The notes below the pieces were generated by a model. The model made no database searches. It was not told where the DNA came from and saw only the letters and a list, made by a program, of their open reading frames with translations. Both the position numbers and the translations under genes were made by a program. Shown here piece after piece: positions 25,958-34,933 of a DNA stretch of 64,000 bases. The stretch's first letter is position 1; each line of letters begins with the position of its first letter. Source of the stretch: Geitlerinema sp. S16 (GTDB taxonomy: Bacteria; Cyanobacteriota; Cyanobacteriia; Cyanobacteriales; Geitlerinemataceae); the NCBI GenBank assembly GCA_011390275.1, contig JAABST010000012.1:36920-100919 (forward strand). Direction: 5' to 3'.

Positions 25958-27334
25958 ATGCGTGTTTGTGTTATTGGTACTGGCTACGTTGGTCTTGTAA
26001 CGGGTGCTTGTCTCGCCTTCACGGGTCATCATGTGATTTGTGTGGACAACAACGAAGAAAAGGTCAAGATGATGCAGGCGGGTCGATCGCCTATCTACGA
26101 ACCGGGCTTATCGGAAGTGATGACCAGCGCGATCGAGGCGGGAACACTTGAGTTCACCTCGGATCTCGCTTCGGGTGTCTCCCACGCCGACATTATGTTT
26201 ATCGCTGTGGGTACGCCGCCGCTACCAACGGGCGAGAGCGATACACGCTATGTCGAAGCGGTAGCTCGCGGCATTGGCGAACATCTCACTGATGGCTACA
26301 AGGTCATCGTCAACAAGTCCACCGTGCCGATCGGCTCCGGTGACTGGGTGCGGATGATCGTCCTCGATGGGATTGCGGAGCGTAAGAAAGCCCAAGGCGA
26401 CTCCAGTGAGATTGCTGCCGAATTTGACGTGGTCAGCAACCCCGAGTTTCTCCGCGAGGGATCAGCCATTTTTGATACGTTCAACCCCGATCGGATCGTC
26501 CTCGGTAGCAACAGCTCCCGCGCACTCGACCTGATGGAACAGCTCTATCAGCAGATCGTCACGCGCGAGCATGGCGATGACAAAACCCTGCCGCCGGTTC
26601 CTGTGGTCAAAACCGACCTCAACTCGGCAGAGATGATCAAATACGCGGCGAACTCGTTCCTCGCCACGAAGATCAGCTTCATTAACGAAGTCGCCAACAT
26701 CTGCGATCGGGTCGGAGCCGACGTGACGCAGGTTGCCGCCGGAATCGGTCTCGACTCACGCATCGGTAACAAATTCCTGCAAGCGGGGATCGGCTGGGGC
26801 GGCTCCTGTTTCCCGAAAGATGTTTCGGCACTCGTGCATACCGCCGATGACTACGGCTACGATGCCCAGTTGCTCAAAGCAGCCGTAGACGTTAACAGCC
26901 GCCAGCGTTTGCTCGCACTCGAAAAACTCCAGCAAGAGTTGAAAATTCTCAAGGGGAAAGTCATCGGCTTACTGGGTCTCACCTTCAAGCCCGATACAGA
27001 CGACATGCGCGATGCACCCTCGCTGCTGCTAATCGAAAACCTCAATCGTCTCGGCGCGAAGGTGAAAGCCTTTGACCCGATCGTCTCCCAAACGGGGATG
27101 CGGTTTGGCTTGACGGGGGTTGATGTGGAAACAGATCCCGAGCGCTTGGCCGATCATTGCGATGCGCTGGTGTTGGTGACGGACTGGAAGCAGTTCCTTG
27201 ATCTCGACTACGGCAAAATGGCGAAGCTGATGAACAATCCGCTGATGATCGATGGTCGTAATTTCCTCGATCCAAGCGTCATTGCGACGGCGGGTATGCG
27301 TTATGTCGGCGTGGGTCGATCGGCGGGTAAGTAA
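25958..27334 (+). CDS. UDP-glucose 6-dehydrogenase
   Basis: 458 residues. NAD fold GTGYVGLVTGACLA at the N-terminus, NKSTVPIGSG, and the catalytic Cys284 in GIGWGGSCFPKD; the conserved Lys/Asn of the sugar site is in IKYAANSFLATKISFINE. It oxidises UDP-glucose to UDP-glucuronate in two NAD-dependent steps. Paired with UDP-xylose synthase upstream. Downstream comes a palindromic repeat at 27378-27410 that may end transcription. Confidence 0.95.
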   Translation: MRVCVIGTGYVGLVTGACLAFTGHHVICVDNNEEKVKMMQAGRSPIYEPGLSEVMTSAIEAGTLEFTSDLASGVSHADIMFIAVGTPPLPTGESDTRYVEAVARGIGEHLTDGYKVIVNKSTVPIGSGDWVRMIVLDGIAERKKAQGDSSEIAAEFDVVSNPEFLREGSAIFDTFNPDRIVLGSNSSRALDLMEQLYQQIVTREHGDDKTLPPVPVVKTDLNSAEMIKYAANSFLATKISFINEVANICDRVGADVTQVAAGIGLDSRIGNKFLQAGIGWGGSCFPKDVSALVHTADDYGYDAQLLKAAVDVNSRQRLLALEKLQQELKILKGKVIGLLGLTFKPDTDDMRDAPSLLLIENLNRLGAKVKAFDPIVSQTGMRFGLTGVDVETDPERLADHCDALVLVTDWKQFLDLDYGKMAKLMNNPLMIDGRNFLDPSVIATAGMRYVGVGRSAGK

Positions 27335-27377
27335 AATCCGCAGGATCGTAAGTAACCCCAGACCGTAAAGCAACTTC

Positions 27378-27410
27378 AGACCTTTGAGATTTTAGAAACC
27401 TCAAAGGTCT
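27378..27410. repeat. Dispersed 33-bp palindrome, copy 3
   Basis: AGACCTTTGAGATTT, three bases, GAAACCTCAAAGGTCT-like right arm; arms pair apart from single mismatches. Same element as 10839 and 15118. It is 44 bases after the UDP-glucose dehydrogenase stop. Confidence 0.7.
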
Positions 27411-27565
27411 TGCTCTTTGCGGTCTATTATGGTCAGTTCAATAAAAAACGAGACATATTGACTCTGTTCTGCTTGCTCGCAAACCGCGCTATTCGATGCA
27501 CGAAGGCTACGCCAACGACTCCGCTCAACGCTCTCAGTCTGTTCTGAAAATGATTGAATTGACTA

Positions 27566-27682
27566 TATAGAAAAAAACGATTTGCTTAGGACGTATAAAA
27601 AAAAGCTGAGAGCACTGAGCGGAGTCGAAGTGCGGTTTTCAACTTAGACGAGAGTGTCCTAATACAATCGGCTTATGCTATA
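27566..27682. mobile_element. MITE family with TATAG ends, copy 1 (117 bp)
   Basis: Nearly identical to 56381-56496 over its length. Ends: TATAGAAAAAAACGATTTGC on the left, and TATAGCATAAGCCGATTGTA on the right read inward, both continuing TTAGGAC. The centre contains GCTGAGAGCACTGAGCGGAG. TA at the ends fits an IS630/Tc1-like target, an inference. No coding. Confidence 0.75.
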
Positions 27683-27766
27683 AAATCGCTGAAATTTCCA
27701 AATTGAGAATTGCTGATGCTTGCGCGACAGGGGCGACATTGCTAGATTTTCTCTCAATATCAACAA

Positions 27767-27801
27767 AATGCGCCGCAGATCGGTTTGATCTACGACGCAT
27801 T
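27767..27801 (-). terminator. Stem-loop downstream of transketolase
   Basis: On the minus-strand RNA, AAUGCGUCGUAGAUC pairs at all 15 positions with GAUCUGCGGCGCAUU if two G-U pairs are allowed; on the plus strand these would be A-C mismatches. So the hairpin belongs to the tkt transcript, 78 bases past its stop, followed by TTTGTTG. Confidence 0.65.
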
Positions 27802-27878
27802 GTGATTAATATCGGAAATTGATTAGCTGCGATGACAGATGTTTCGCCGTCACGGCAGCCGGGTCAACCATTTACTGA

Positions 27879-29888
27879 TTAACCGAGAACTTCTTTCGCT
27901 TTAGCAACCACGTTCTCAACCGTGAAGCCAAACTCTTGCATGAGCTTGTCTCCCGGAGCCGACGCGCCGAAGGTCTCGATCGAGACGCTCGCGCCACCAG
28001 CACCGACATACTTCGACCAGCCCATCGAGATACCCGCTTCCACCGAGAGACGCTTGGTCACCGCAGCAGGAAGCACCGACTCTTTGTACTCAGCCGATTG
28101 CTCGTCGAACACTTCCCAGCAGGGCAGCGACACGACGCGAACTTTCGTACCGTCTTCTGCGAGTTTCGCCGCTGCATCCACACAGAGACCCACTTCCGAG
28201 CCCGTGCCGATCAGGATGATATCCGGCGAATCGCAACCGCAGTCCACCGCGATGTATCCACCTTTAGCTCCGTTCTCGATGCTGCTGGCGGCGAGGTTGG
28301 GGACACCTTGGCGGGTGAAGGCGATTAGCGTCGGGCGGGTACGGTTTTCGACGGCGACTTTGTAGGCTGCCGAGCATTCGTTACCATCTGCCGGACGGAA
28401 GACCATCAGGTTAGGAATCGCACGCAGCGAGGCGATCGTTTCCACCGGTTGGTGGGTCGGGCCGTCTTCACCGAGGGCGATCGAGTCGTGGGTCATGACG
28501 TAGATGACGCCCGCTTCGGCCAGTGCCGAGAGACGGATCGCACCGCGCATGTAGTCCGCGAACACGAGGAAGGTGGCACAGTAGGGGATCAGACCCGAAT
28601 TGTGGAGCAAAATGCCGTTGCAGATTGCGCCCATGGCGTGCTCGCGCACACCGAAGTGAATGTTGCGGTTTTCGTATGCGCCTTTCTGGAAGTCGCCGGA
28701 GCAGTGCAGCTCGGTGAGGTTCGAGTGGGTCAGGTCAGCCGAGCCACCGATCAATTCGGGGAGGTTCGGAGCCAGCGCATTGAGGGTATTTTCCGAATGC
28801 TTCCGGGTCGCCAGGGATTTATCGGCAGGGGTGAGGGTCGGGAGGTCTTTGTCCCAGCCTTCGGGGAGTTTGTTGTCGATGAGGCGTTGGAGTTCTGCGC
28901 CTTCTTCCGGGTACTTGGTTTTGTACTGTGCCAAGGCCGATTCCCATTCAGCTTCGAGGCTTGCACCGTTTTCGACGGCTTTCGTCAGGTAGTCGCGAAC
29001 TTCCGAGGGAACCTCGAACGGCTCATAGCCCCAGCCAAGGTTTTCGCGGGTCAGTTTGATTTCAGCGTCACCGAGTGCTGCGCCGTGAACGCCAGCGGTG
29101 TCTTGCTTGTTGGGCGAACCGTAACCGATCAGGGTTGTGATCTTGATCATCGTCGGCTTGTCGGTGACGCTTTTCGCTTCTTCGATCGCAGCGGCGATCG
29201 CGTCGAGGTCGGTGTTGCCGTTTTCAACGTGAATCGTATGCCAGCCGTAGGCTTCAAAGCGCTTCGACACATCTTCGGTGAACGACACATCGGTCGAACC
29301 GTCGATCGAAATGTGGTTATCGTCGTAAAGCGCGATCAGTTTGCCGAGACCCCAGTGACCCGCCAGCGAGCAGGCTTCACCGGAGATGCCTTCCATGTTG
29401 CAGCCGTCGCCGAGGATAACGTAGGTGTAGTGGTCTACGACCGTAGCGTCAGGTTTGTTGAACTTCGCACCGAGATGCGCTTCGGCTAGCGCCAAACCGA
29501 CACCGTTACAAATGCCTTGACCGAGGGGGCCGGTCGTGACTTCGATGCCCTTGGTCTCAAAGTTTTCGGGGTGTCCGGGTGTGCGCGAACCCCACTGACG
29601 GAATTGCTTGATGTCTTCGATCGTTACGCTGTCATACCCGAACAGGTGCAGCAGTGCGTATTGCAACATGCAGCCATGACCGGCAGAGAGGACGAAGCGA
29701 TCGCGGTTAAACCAACTGGGGTTCTTCGGATTAAACCGCAGAAACTTATCCCAAAGGGTAAAAGCCATCGGAGCTGCACCCATCGGCAAACCGGGGTGGC
29801 CGGAGTTCGCCTTCTGGACGGCGTCGATCGCCAGAAAGCGAATCGCATTAATGCAAAGTTCTTCGACAGATTGGGTGGCGACAGCCAT
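27879..29888 (-). CDS. tkt: Transketolase
   Basis: 669 residues from ATG 29888 ([20 protein letters not shown]). The thiamine-diphosphate motif [13 protein letters not shown] with [11 protein letters not shown] is intact, as are [17 protein letters not shown] and the catalytic His ([14 protein letters not shown]), [16 protein letters not shown] and FVLSAGHG in the first domain. Catalyses two-carbon transfer in the Calvin cycle and pentose phosphate pathway. The frame is open 59 codons upstream, but the family begins here. A hairpin at 27767-27801 lies after the stop. Confidence 0.97.
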   Translation of the reverse strand: MAVATQSVEELCINAIRFLAIDAVQKANSGHPGLPMGAAPMAFTLWDKFLRFNPKNPSWFNRDRFVLSAGHGCMLQYALLHLFGYDSVTIEDIKQFRQWGSRTPGHPENFETKGIEVTTGPLGQGICNGVGLALAEAHLGAKFNKPDATVVDHYTYVILGDGCNMEGISGEACSLAGHWGLGKLIALYDDNHISIDGSTDVSFTEDVSKRFEAYGWHTIHVENGNTDLDAIAAAIEEAKSVTDKPTMIKITTLIGYGSPNKQDTAGVHGAALGDAEIKLTRENLGWGYEPFEVPSEVRDYLTKAVENGASLEAEWESALAQYKTKYPEEGAELQRLIDNKLPEGWDKDLPTLTPADKSLATRKHSENTLNALAPNLPELIGGSADLTHSNLTELHCSGDFQKGAYENRNIHFGVREHAMGAICNGILLHNSGLIPYCATFLVFADYMRGAIRLSALAEAGVIYVMTHDSIALGEDGPTHQPVETIASLRAIPNLMVFRPADGNECSAAYKVAVENRTRPTLIAFTRQGVPNLAASSIENGAKGGYIAVDCGCDSPDIILIGTGSEVGLCVDAAAKLAEDGTKVRVVSLPCWEVFDEQSAEYKESVLPAAVTKRLSVEAGISMGWSKYVGAGGASVSIETFGASAPGDKLMQEFGFTVENVVAKAKEVLG

Positions 29889-30275
29889 ATCTAACTCTCT
29901 ATGATTACAACGGTGGGGTGACAGCGTATCTCTCGCGAGACTTTGCCGGTGGGTGAGCGGGGTTTGACGGAACAGGGCGCGTGTGAGGGCATCCCGCGTT
30001 TCCGCCATACGGTTCGTAACAGACGATACGTTAAAGGCGATCGAGACACCAGACAATGACGCCACGATCGACCCCTAAGGATCAATTCAGCTAATCTTGA
30101 CGTGTGGCGTAACTAAACGACGGTTAAAACTCGTACTCGCAAAGAATTGACACCATGATGCCACTAGGGGGATCGGGGGGCAAGACTTCGGATTGATCGA
30201 AATTATTTTCGATATGCTACGGGAAGGTGAAACGTTAATCCAAGTCATGGACGTACACCGCCTCATTATTCTTCC
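29889..30275. other. Intergenic between divergent tkt and MHYT kinase
   Basis: About 390 bases. Holds the promoters of both genes. No RNA gene or repeat seen. Confidence 0.4.
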
Positions 30276-31910
30276 ATGCTGAACCTTCCGGTCTTTGACT
30301 ATAACCCCTTCCTGGTGGTTCTCTCTGTCGGTATCGCGACGTTTGCGGCCTATACCGCCTTTGATACGACCGAATGTGCAACCCAGGTTCGATCGCTAAA
30401 ACGTCAGATCCTGTGGGCGGCACTCGGTGGGTTTACCTTGGGCGGCGGCATTTGGTCGATGCACTTTATCGGCATGTTGGCGCTCCACCTGGAGATTCCG
30501 GTACGCTACGACATTACGTTGACCCTGGCCTCCCTGGCGATCGCCGCTGTTGCCGCCGGGTTTGCCCTGTTTCAAGTCGCCCAGCCGGTGTGGAATCTGA
30601 GACACCAGGTCGCAGGCGCTGTGATCATGGGCAGCGCCGTCGCCATGATGCACTACGTCGGCATGGCCGCCATCCGCGTCCCGGCAACGATGGAGATGAA
30701 CCACGGCATTGTTGCGGTCTCGATTGCGATCGCGATCGTCGCGTCTGGCGCTGCACAATGGATTTTGCGCCGGTTTGATCAGGTCAGTCAGGCTCGTGAA
30801 CTCTGGCGCTGGTGCGCCTCCCTCGTGATGGGGTTAGCCGTCAGCACCATGCACTACACCGCCATGCTAGGCGTTCGCTTTATCCCTGACCCCCAGGCAA
30901 CTCTCTCGATCGGTGACGGTCTCAATGCCAATCGTCTCGCGGAAATTGTCGGAGCTGGAACCCTGGTTTTTTGCGGTATCACCTTAGTGATCACCCTCAG
31001 TGAACGCCGTCGCGCACTTCAGGCCAGCCTACTAGAGCTACAAAGCGCCCAAATGCGGCTCATTCAAGCCGAAAAGCTCTCTAGCGTCGGTCAGCTTTCG
31101 GCGGGAATCTCCCACGAAATTAATAATCCTCTCGCCTTTCTCAGGGGCAATCTGGCCTACCTCGAACTAACCATCAGCGATTTGATCAGTATTTTGACTT
31201 TAGTCGGCCAGCACCCGAGCGATCAGCCGGATGCGATTACGGAAAAACTCGACGAAGTCGATTGGGAATTTGTACGCGAAGATTTACCGAAATCGATTCA
31301 GTCGATGCACAACGGCATCACGCGAATTCAAGATATCGTTAAATCTCTAGAAGTATTTTCGAGCTGCAACGAATCCGAAATCAAATCTGTCAACTTGTGC
31401 GCTCGCATTGACGATGCGGTAGCGCTATTATCCCAGCGGCTCGAAGCCAGCAGCGATCGCCCTGAAATCACCATCGAACGGCAATACGAAAAATTGCCAG
31501 AGTTTGAATGTTTATCGGGAGAAATGCTTCAGACTGTTTTTAGTTTGCTCGATAATGCGATCGATGCGATCGAGCAGCGTTGGAAAACCGGCGATCGTCA
31601 AATCGGCAACATTACGATCGCAACTCGAATGTTGGATAAAAAGAATATTCACTTAAGCATTACAGATAACGGTATCGGCTTCGATCCCAAACTTGAACCC
31701 CGACTATTTGAACCATTTTTCACGACGAAAGCACCCGGAAAAGGCACCGGCCTAGGACTCACATTAGCGCTCCAAACGATCCGGCAGCACGGCGGAACGA
31801 TTAATTTAATGCCTGTGGTCACCGGCGCTCGGATTGAAATTTCCCTACCCGTTTACGAGATCGGTACACTCGCCTGCGATCTCCCCAGGCTTCCTCGCCC
31901 TAACCCATGA
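30276..31910 (+). CDS. MHYT-domain sensor histidine kinase
   Basis: 544 residues. Seven predicted membrane helices (1-245) with the three MHYT copies WSMHFIGM, AMMHYVGM and STMHYTAM, which are thought to bind a metal and sense oxygen, CO or NO. Then a linker helix and a histidine kinase core: H-box LSAGISHEINNPLAF with the phospho-His, N-box SLLDNAIDAIE, G1 ITDNGIGFDP, F-box FEPFFTTKA, G2 GKGTGLGL. No receiver or response regulator gene is next to it. Convergent with the pilin-like gene three bases away. The gas-sensing role is family knowledge. Confidence 0.92.
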   Translation: MLNLPVFDYNPFLVVLSVGIATFAAYTAFDTTECATQVRSLKRQILWAALGGFTLGGGIWSMHFIGMLALHLEIPVRYDITLTLASLAIAAVAAGFALFQVAQPVWNLRHQVAGAVIMGSAVAMMHYVGMAAIRVPATMEMNHGIVAVSIAIAIVASGAAQWILRRFDQVSQARELWRWCASLVMGLAVSTMHYTAMLGVRFIPDPQATLSIGDGLNANRLAEIVGAGTLVFCGITLVITLSERRRALQASLLELQSAQMRLIQAEKLSSVGQLSAGISHEINNPLAFLRGNLAYLELTISDLISILTLVGQHPSDQPDAITEKLDEVDWEFVREDLPKSIQSMHNGITRIQDIVKSLEVFSSCNESEIKSVNLCARIDDAVALLSQRLEASSDRPEITIERQYEKLPEFECLSGEMLQTVFSLLDNAIDAIEQRWKTGDRQIGNITIATRMLDKKNIHLSITDNGIGFDPKLEPRLFEPFFTTKAPGKGTGLGLTLALQTIRQHGGTINLMPVVTGARIEISLPVYEIGTLACDLPRLPRPNP

Positions 31911-31913
31911 CAA

Positions 31914-32486
31914 TTAATAACAGGTGTGGCCGTCTCGTTTTTGATCGTGATCTTTTCCTTGCCGTAGCGTCCCCAGCAGCGTTGAGGCGATCGTGCAGCG
32001 TTGCAGCGTCGGGGCATTGTCCGAAGTCACCGTCACCCGGCCAAGACGCCCATTAATCCGACCGCGCTCATTAAACTCCACGTAATAGCGCCCGCTTCGG
32101 CTTGCAAAGGTCGTACCGTTCTCGATCGTAACCGGCGCTTGTATCCCCTCCCAAACTCGCGGTTCTGTGTCTTTACGATGAACAGACCACTCGATGCGAT
32201 CGCCCCTTTCACGCATACTCGCCTGCCAATTTGATTTCGTCCGTAGCGATCGATTTTGCGCCTCTCGCATCGCCAGATGGAGACGCTCATTCACCACATT
32301 AACCGTTTGCCGATCGCGAAAAAGTTGCCATCCCGGCGCGACGATCGCCGTCAAAATTCCGACCATCACCACCACGATCGCCAGTTCTATTGTCGTAAAT
32401 CCCGCCATAGACGGTTGTGTTTTTGAGATTAACAGATTTTGTTTTTTGTACGCTGTCGGTGATCGGAGAGAAGTGATTCGTAGCAT
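31914..32486 (-). CDS. Type IV pilin-like / GspH-FimT-like protein
   Basis: 190 residues from ATG 32486. A prepilin signature at about 29-50: GF|TTIELAIVVVMVGILTA, with the conserved Glu at +5 of the mature protein, followed by a hydrophobic helix; the mature part has the GspH-like pattern VNERLHLAMREAQNRS. An AGGG stretch lies eight bases before this ATG. An internal ATG at 32408 would leave just a two-residue leader and is less likely. It is a minor pilin or pseudopilin candidate. Ends three bases from the MHYT kinase on the opposite strand. Confidence 0.75.
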   Translation of the reverse strand: MLRITSLRSPTAYKKQNLLISKTQPSMAGFTTIELAIVVVMVGILTAIVAPGWQLFRDRQTVNVVNERLHLAMREAQNRSLRTKSNWQASMRERGDRIEWSVHRKDTEPRVWEGIQAPVTIENGTTFASRSGRYYVEFNERGRINGRLGRVTVTSDNAPTLQRCTIASTLLGTLRQGKDHDQKRDGHTCY

Positions 32487-32937
32487 CGAGAGACCCTGAA
32501 ATTAGACGCATGAAATCTCTAAACCAACCTCAACATTGCGATTTAATCTAGACCACTATGTCGGCTGATTCATTCTGGAGAAAACGTCTGTAGATTAGCA
32601 ATTTTTCTTAGTTAAGATCGACAGAGGAAATACGGAAAAAAGAAGAGGATATTTATGCTTCTTTTTGCAGTTTACAGGGCTTGCGAACTGACTTACTCAC
32701 CGATCAGCGAGAAGCCTTGAATCTCGCGATCGCATGGCCATGAACCGCTATAGATTTCGATCGTTGGCGTCAGTTCTAACGCATGGAACCCCAGAATGAA
32801 CCCAATAGAAAACTGATCCAATTCTGATCACGCCGTCTCGCCACATCTCGAAACCTTGACGCTCTGATCCTGCGGTCGATACACTGATAGCCGCTGTTGT
32901 CGTCTTCGCTCTCGCCCGCTTTTGGGGTGTTTTTTCT
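32487..32937. other. Intergenic between the divergent pilin-like and CpcT-like genes
   Basis: About 450 bases. The middle is AT-rich. There is a 21-codon frame at about 32655-32720 after an AGAGGA-like site that I do not consider a gene. No repeat or RNA gene recognised. Confidence 0.4.
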
Positions 32938-33567
32938 ATGACCCATGCCACCGATCTCGACACCCTCGCTCGTTGGATGGCGTCGGACTTTACCAATCAG
33001 CAACAAGCCTTCGATAACCCGCCGATTTTTGCTCATGTCCGCGCCTGTATGCGTCCGCTGCCCGCTGGAATCCTCGATGGGATCACGCTATATCTTGAAC
33101 AGGCGTACCAGTACAATCTCGATCGCCCGTATCGCACCCGCGTTCTCAATCTCAAGCTTGAAGACATTGATGGACAACAGCAGATCGTGATCGAGAACTA
33201 TGCGCTCAGCGATCAAGAGGAATTTTTTGGGGCATCGCGCGATCGCGCACGGCTCGCATCGTTGACGGCGGCGCATCTGACGAAGCTACCCTGCTGCGAT
33301 TTTCGGGTGACGTGGACGGGGGAGTGTTTTGAAGGAACCGTGGAGCCGGGGAATGCCTGTATGGTGGAACGCAATGGCAAAATGACGTATCTGCAAAGTA
33401 CGTTTCAGGTACATGCCGATCGTTTTACGAGTTTGGATCGGGGCTACGATCCCGAGACAGAAGAGCGAGTTTGGGGCTCGATCGCGGGAGCCTTTGAGTT
33501 TGTGCGGGTTTCGAGTTTTGCGGATGAATTGAATACCGCGATCGAGACTTCCGAGGGCGATTCATAG
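32938..33567 (+). CDS. Chromophore lyase, CpcT/CpeT family
   Basis: 209 residues. LDTLARWMASDFTNQQQA at the start, FAHVRACMRPLP, LYLEQAYQYNLDRPYRTRVL, then LPCCDFRVTWTGECFEGTVE and STFQVHADRFTSLDRGYDPE, the family pattern. CpcT/CpeT proteins attach phycocyanobilin or phycoerythrobilin to Cys of the beta subunit of phycobiliproteins. Paralogues are common and this may be a non-canonical one, so the exact substrate is not assigned. Supports a phycobilisome-bearing host. Stands alone. Confidence 0.85.
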   Translation: MTHATDLDTLARWMASDFTNQQQAFDNPPIFAHVRACMRPLPAGILDGITLYLEQAYQYNLDRPYRTRVLNLKLEDIDGQQQIVIENYALSDQEEFFGASRDRARLASLTAAHLTKLPCCDFRVTWTGECFEGTVEPGNACMVERNGKMTYLQSTFQVHADRFTSLDRGYDPETEERVWGSIAGAFEFVRVSSFADELNTAIETSEGDS

Positions 33568-33591
33568 ATATTTTGAGCTGGTTTAAACAAG

Positions 33592-34812
33592 TTAGAAACG
33601 GAGCTGACGGGCAATTTCGCGCGTGACTTCTGCTGCGCCATAACGATTGAGATGGCTCGGATCTTCAAAGTAGCGATCGGACAGTGTGAAATCGAGATCG
33701 ACTACCGTCACGTGACGGTATTGCTGGGCAATTCGCGCGAGAAATTGGCGAAACTCGCGCTCGGCGGCTGTCCGTGTTGGGTCGAGATAGCCCGTAGTTA
33801 GCGGCAGCGGCACGAGGATTAGCTCGATGCCCTGGGCTTGGGTAAAGTCCAGCAGGCGCTGGGTCGCTTCGCCCTGTTCGCCCGCTAGGGAAAAATTGGC
33901 GTAATCGCCGTCGTATCGACCCGCCACCGGGTTTCGATCGCGATAGTACCGATCGAATTGAAAGCGTGTCTCGATCGCGAGAAAACCATCCGCACGAATC
34001 GCACTCGACCCGTCGATATCGTCGGGCTGAATCGTGAGATCACCCCGTTTCAAAGCGCGATAACCGGGCGATTCGCGTAGGCTGCTATCCGTTCGATCCG
34101 GGCGTCCGCTGTTAAACGCACGCACGCCATCCGCCCAGATGATCCGGCGCGGTAGCTGATCGCTGGGCAAAACCTCCCGCACAAACCGATCCACCACCTG
34201 CGCCGTCGCTCCATTAATGCCTAAATTGAGCGATCGTACCGATCGCTGTCCTCGCTGTTCCAGCTCCTGCTGTAACGTCGTTGGATCGACACCCTGCAAG
34301 GCTCGCGAGCTGCCGACGATCGCGATTTCCGGCACACCCTCCGCCGCCACATGCGCCGCATAAAGCGCCAGCTTTTCATCGATCACGTCACTGCCAAACG
34401 TCCAGGAAACGCGATCGGACTCGCTCGCCTCCGCACGCTCAAAGGCATAGGCCGCCCCCGCCAGATATTCGCGCGTTTTCTTTTGCGCTAAAAGCCAACG
34501 CGGATCGTCGGTGGGGACGGACTGCATGGCATAGGCGGCTCGCGTCCACCACCGCGCCACCGCTTGCCAATCGCGGCTGACGCTGGCGGCTCCCGTTGCT
34601 TGCCATGCGGTGTATGCGGCCTGGATGCCTTGATCGTAGGCTGACGCTTGGTTGACTTGACTGACTTGATTGGCTGGAGGCAACCCGGCGCGATCGGCGG
34701 GCATACGTGTCTTTCCCCGCGTTAAATCCAGGGTCAAGCTGGCCAGTGGAACGCCGGATAACACCGATAGCACCAGCGCGATCAGGAATGCCGGTACGGT
34801 CGGTTTAAACAT
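33592..34812 (-). CDS. DUF1574 (SGNH/DltD-like) membrane-anchored protein
   Basis: 406 residues from ATG 34812 (MFKPTVPAFLIALVLSVLSG: one N-terminal helix or uncleaved signal). A GSSRALQGVDP (Ser block), GINGATAQVVDRF and a C-terminal DPSHLNRYGA (Asp-His block) match SGNH-type enzymes that work beside membrane acyltransferases in acylating extracellular polysaccharides. No MBOAT acyltransferase gene is visible near it, though such proteins usually have one. The ATG overlaps the end of the small frame at 34805-34933, which in turn overlaps larC. Predicted role: extracytoplasmic O-acylation, inferred. Confidence 0.7.
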   Translation of the reverse strand: MFKPTVPAFLIALVLSVLSGVPLASLTLDLTRGKTRMPADRAGLPPANQVSQVNQASAYDQGIQAAYTAWQATGAASVSRDWQAVARWWTRAAYAMQSVPTDDPRWLLAQKKTREYLAGAAYAFERAEASESDRVSWTFGSDVIDEKLALYAAHVAAEGVPEIAIVGSSRALQGVDPTTLQQELEQRGQRSVRSLNLGINGATAQVVDRFVREVLPSDQLPRRIIWADGVRAFNSGRPDRTDSSLRESPGYRALKRGDLTIQPDDIDGSSAIRADGFLAIETRFQFDRYYRDRNPVAGRYDGDYANFSLAGEQGEATQRLLDFTQAQGIELILVPLPLTTGYLDPTRTAAEREFRQFLARIAQQYRHVTVVDLDFTLSDRYFEDPSHLNRYGAAEVTREIARQLRF

Positions 34813-34933
34813 GGGGATGACGATCAATCAACAGCATCGAGAAAAAAACAAGGGGCAGCGAGGCGTTACCGATATTAATCGCATACGGGACATTCCGGCA
34901 GAAATTAAGATCAGCGGGCTCACGCATTGCCAT
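34805..34933 (-). CDS. Possible 42-residue membrane peptide coupling larC and DUF1574
   Basis: The frame begins at ATG 34933 (14 bases before the larC stop) and ends at TAA inside the start of the DUF1574 gene. It reads MAMREPADLNFCRNVPYAIN, then IGNASLPLVFFSMLLI and a basic end: one hydrophobic segment. The overlaps on both sides would suit coupling. It may be a chance frame; no homologue is recognised. Confidence 0.3.
   Translation of the reverse strand: MAMREPADLNFCRNVPYAINIGNASLPLVFFSMLLIDRHPHV

Noticed and set aside
28449..29489. Long plus-strand open frame opposite transketolase.
   Set aside because: Antisense shadow of a highly biased coding gene; the transketolase motifs are on the minus strand.
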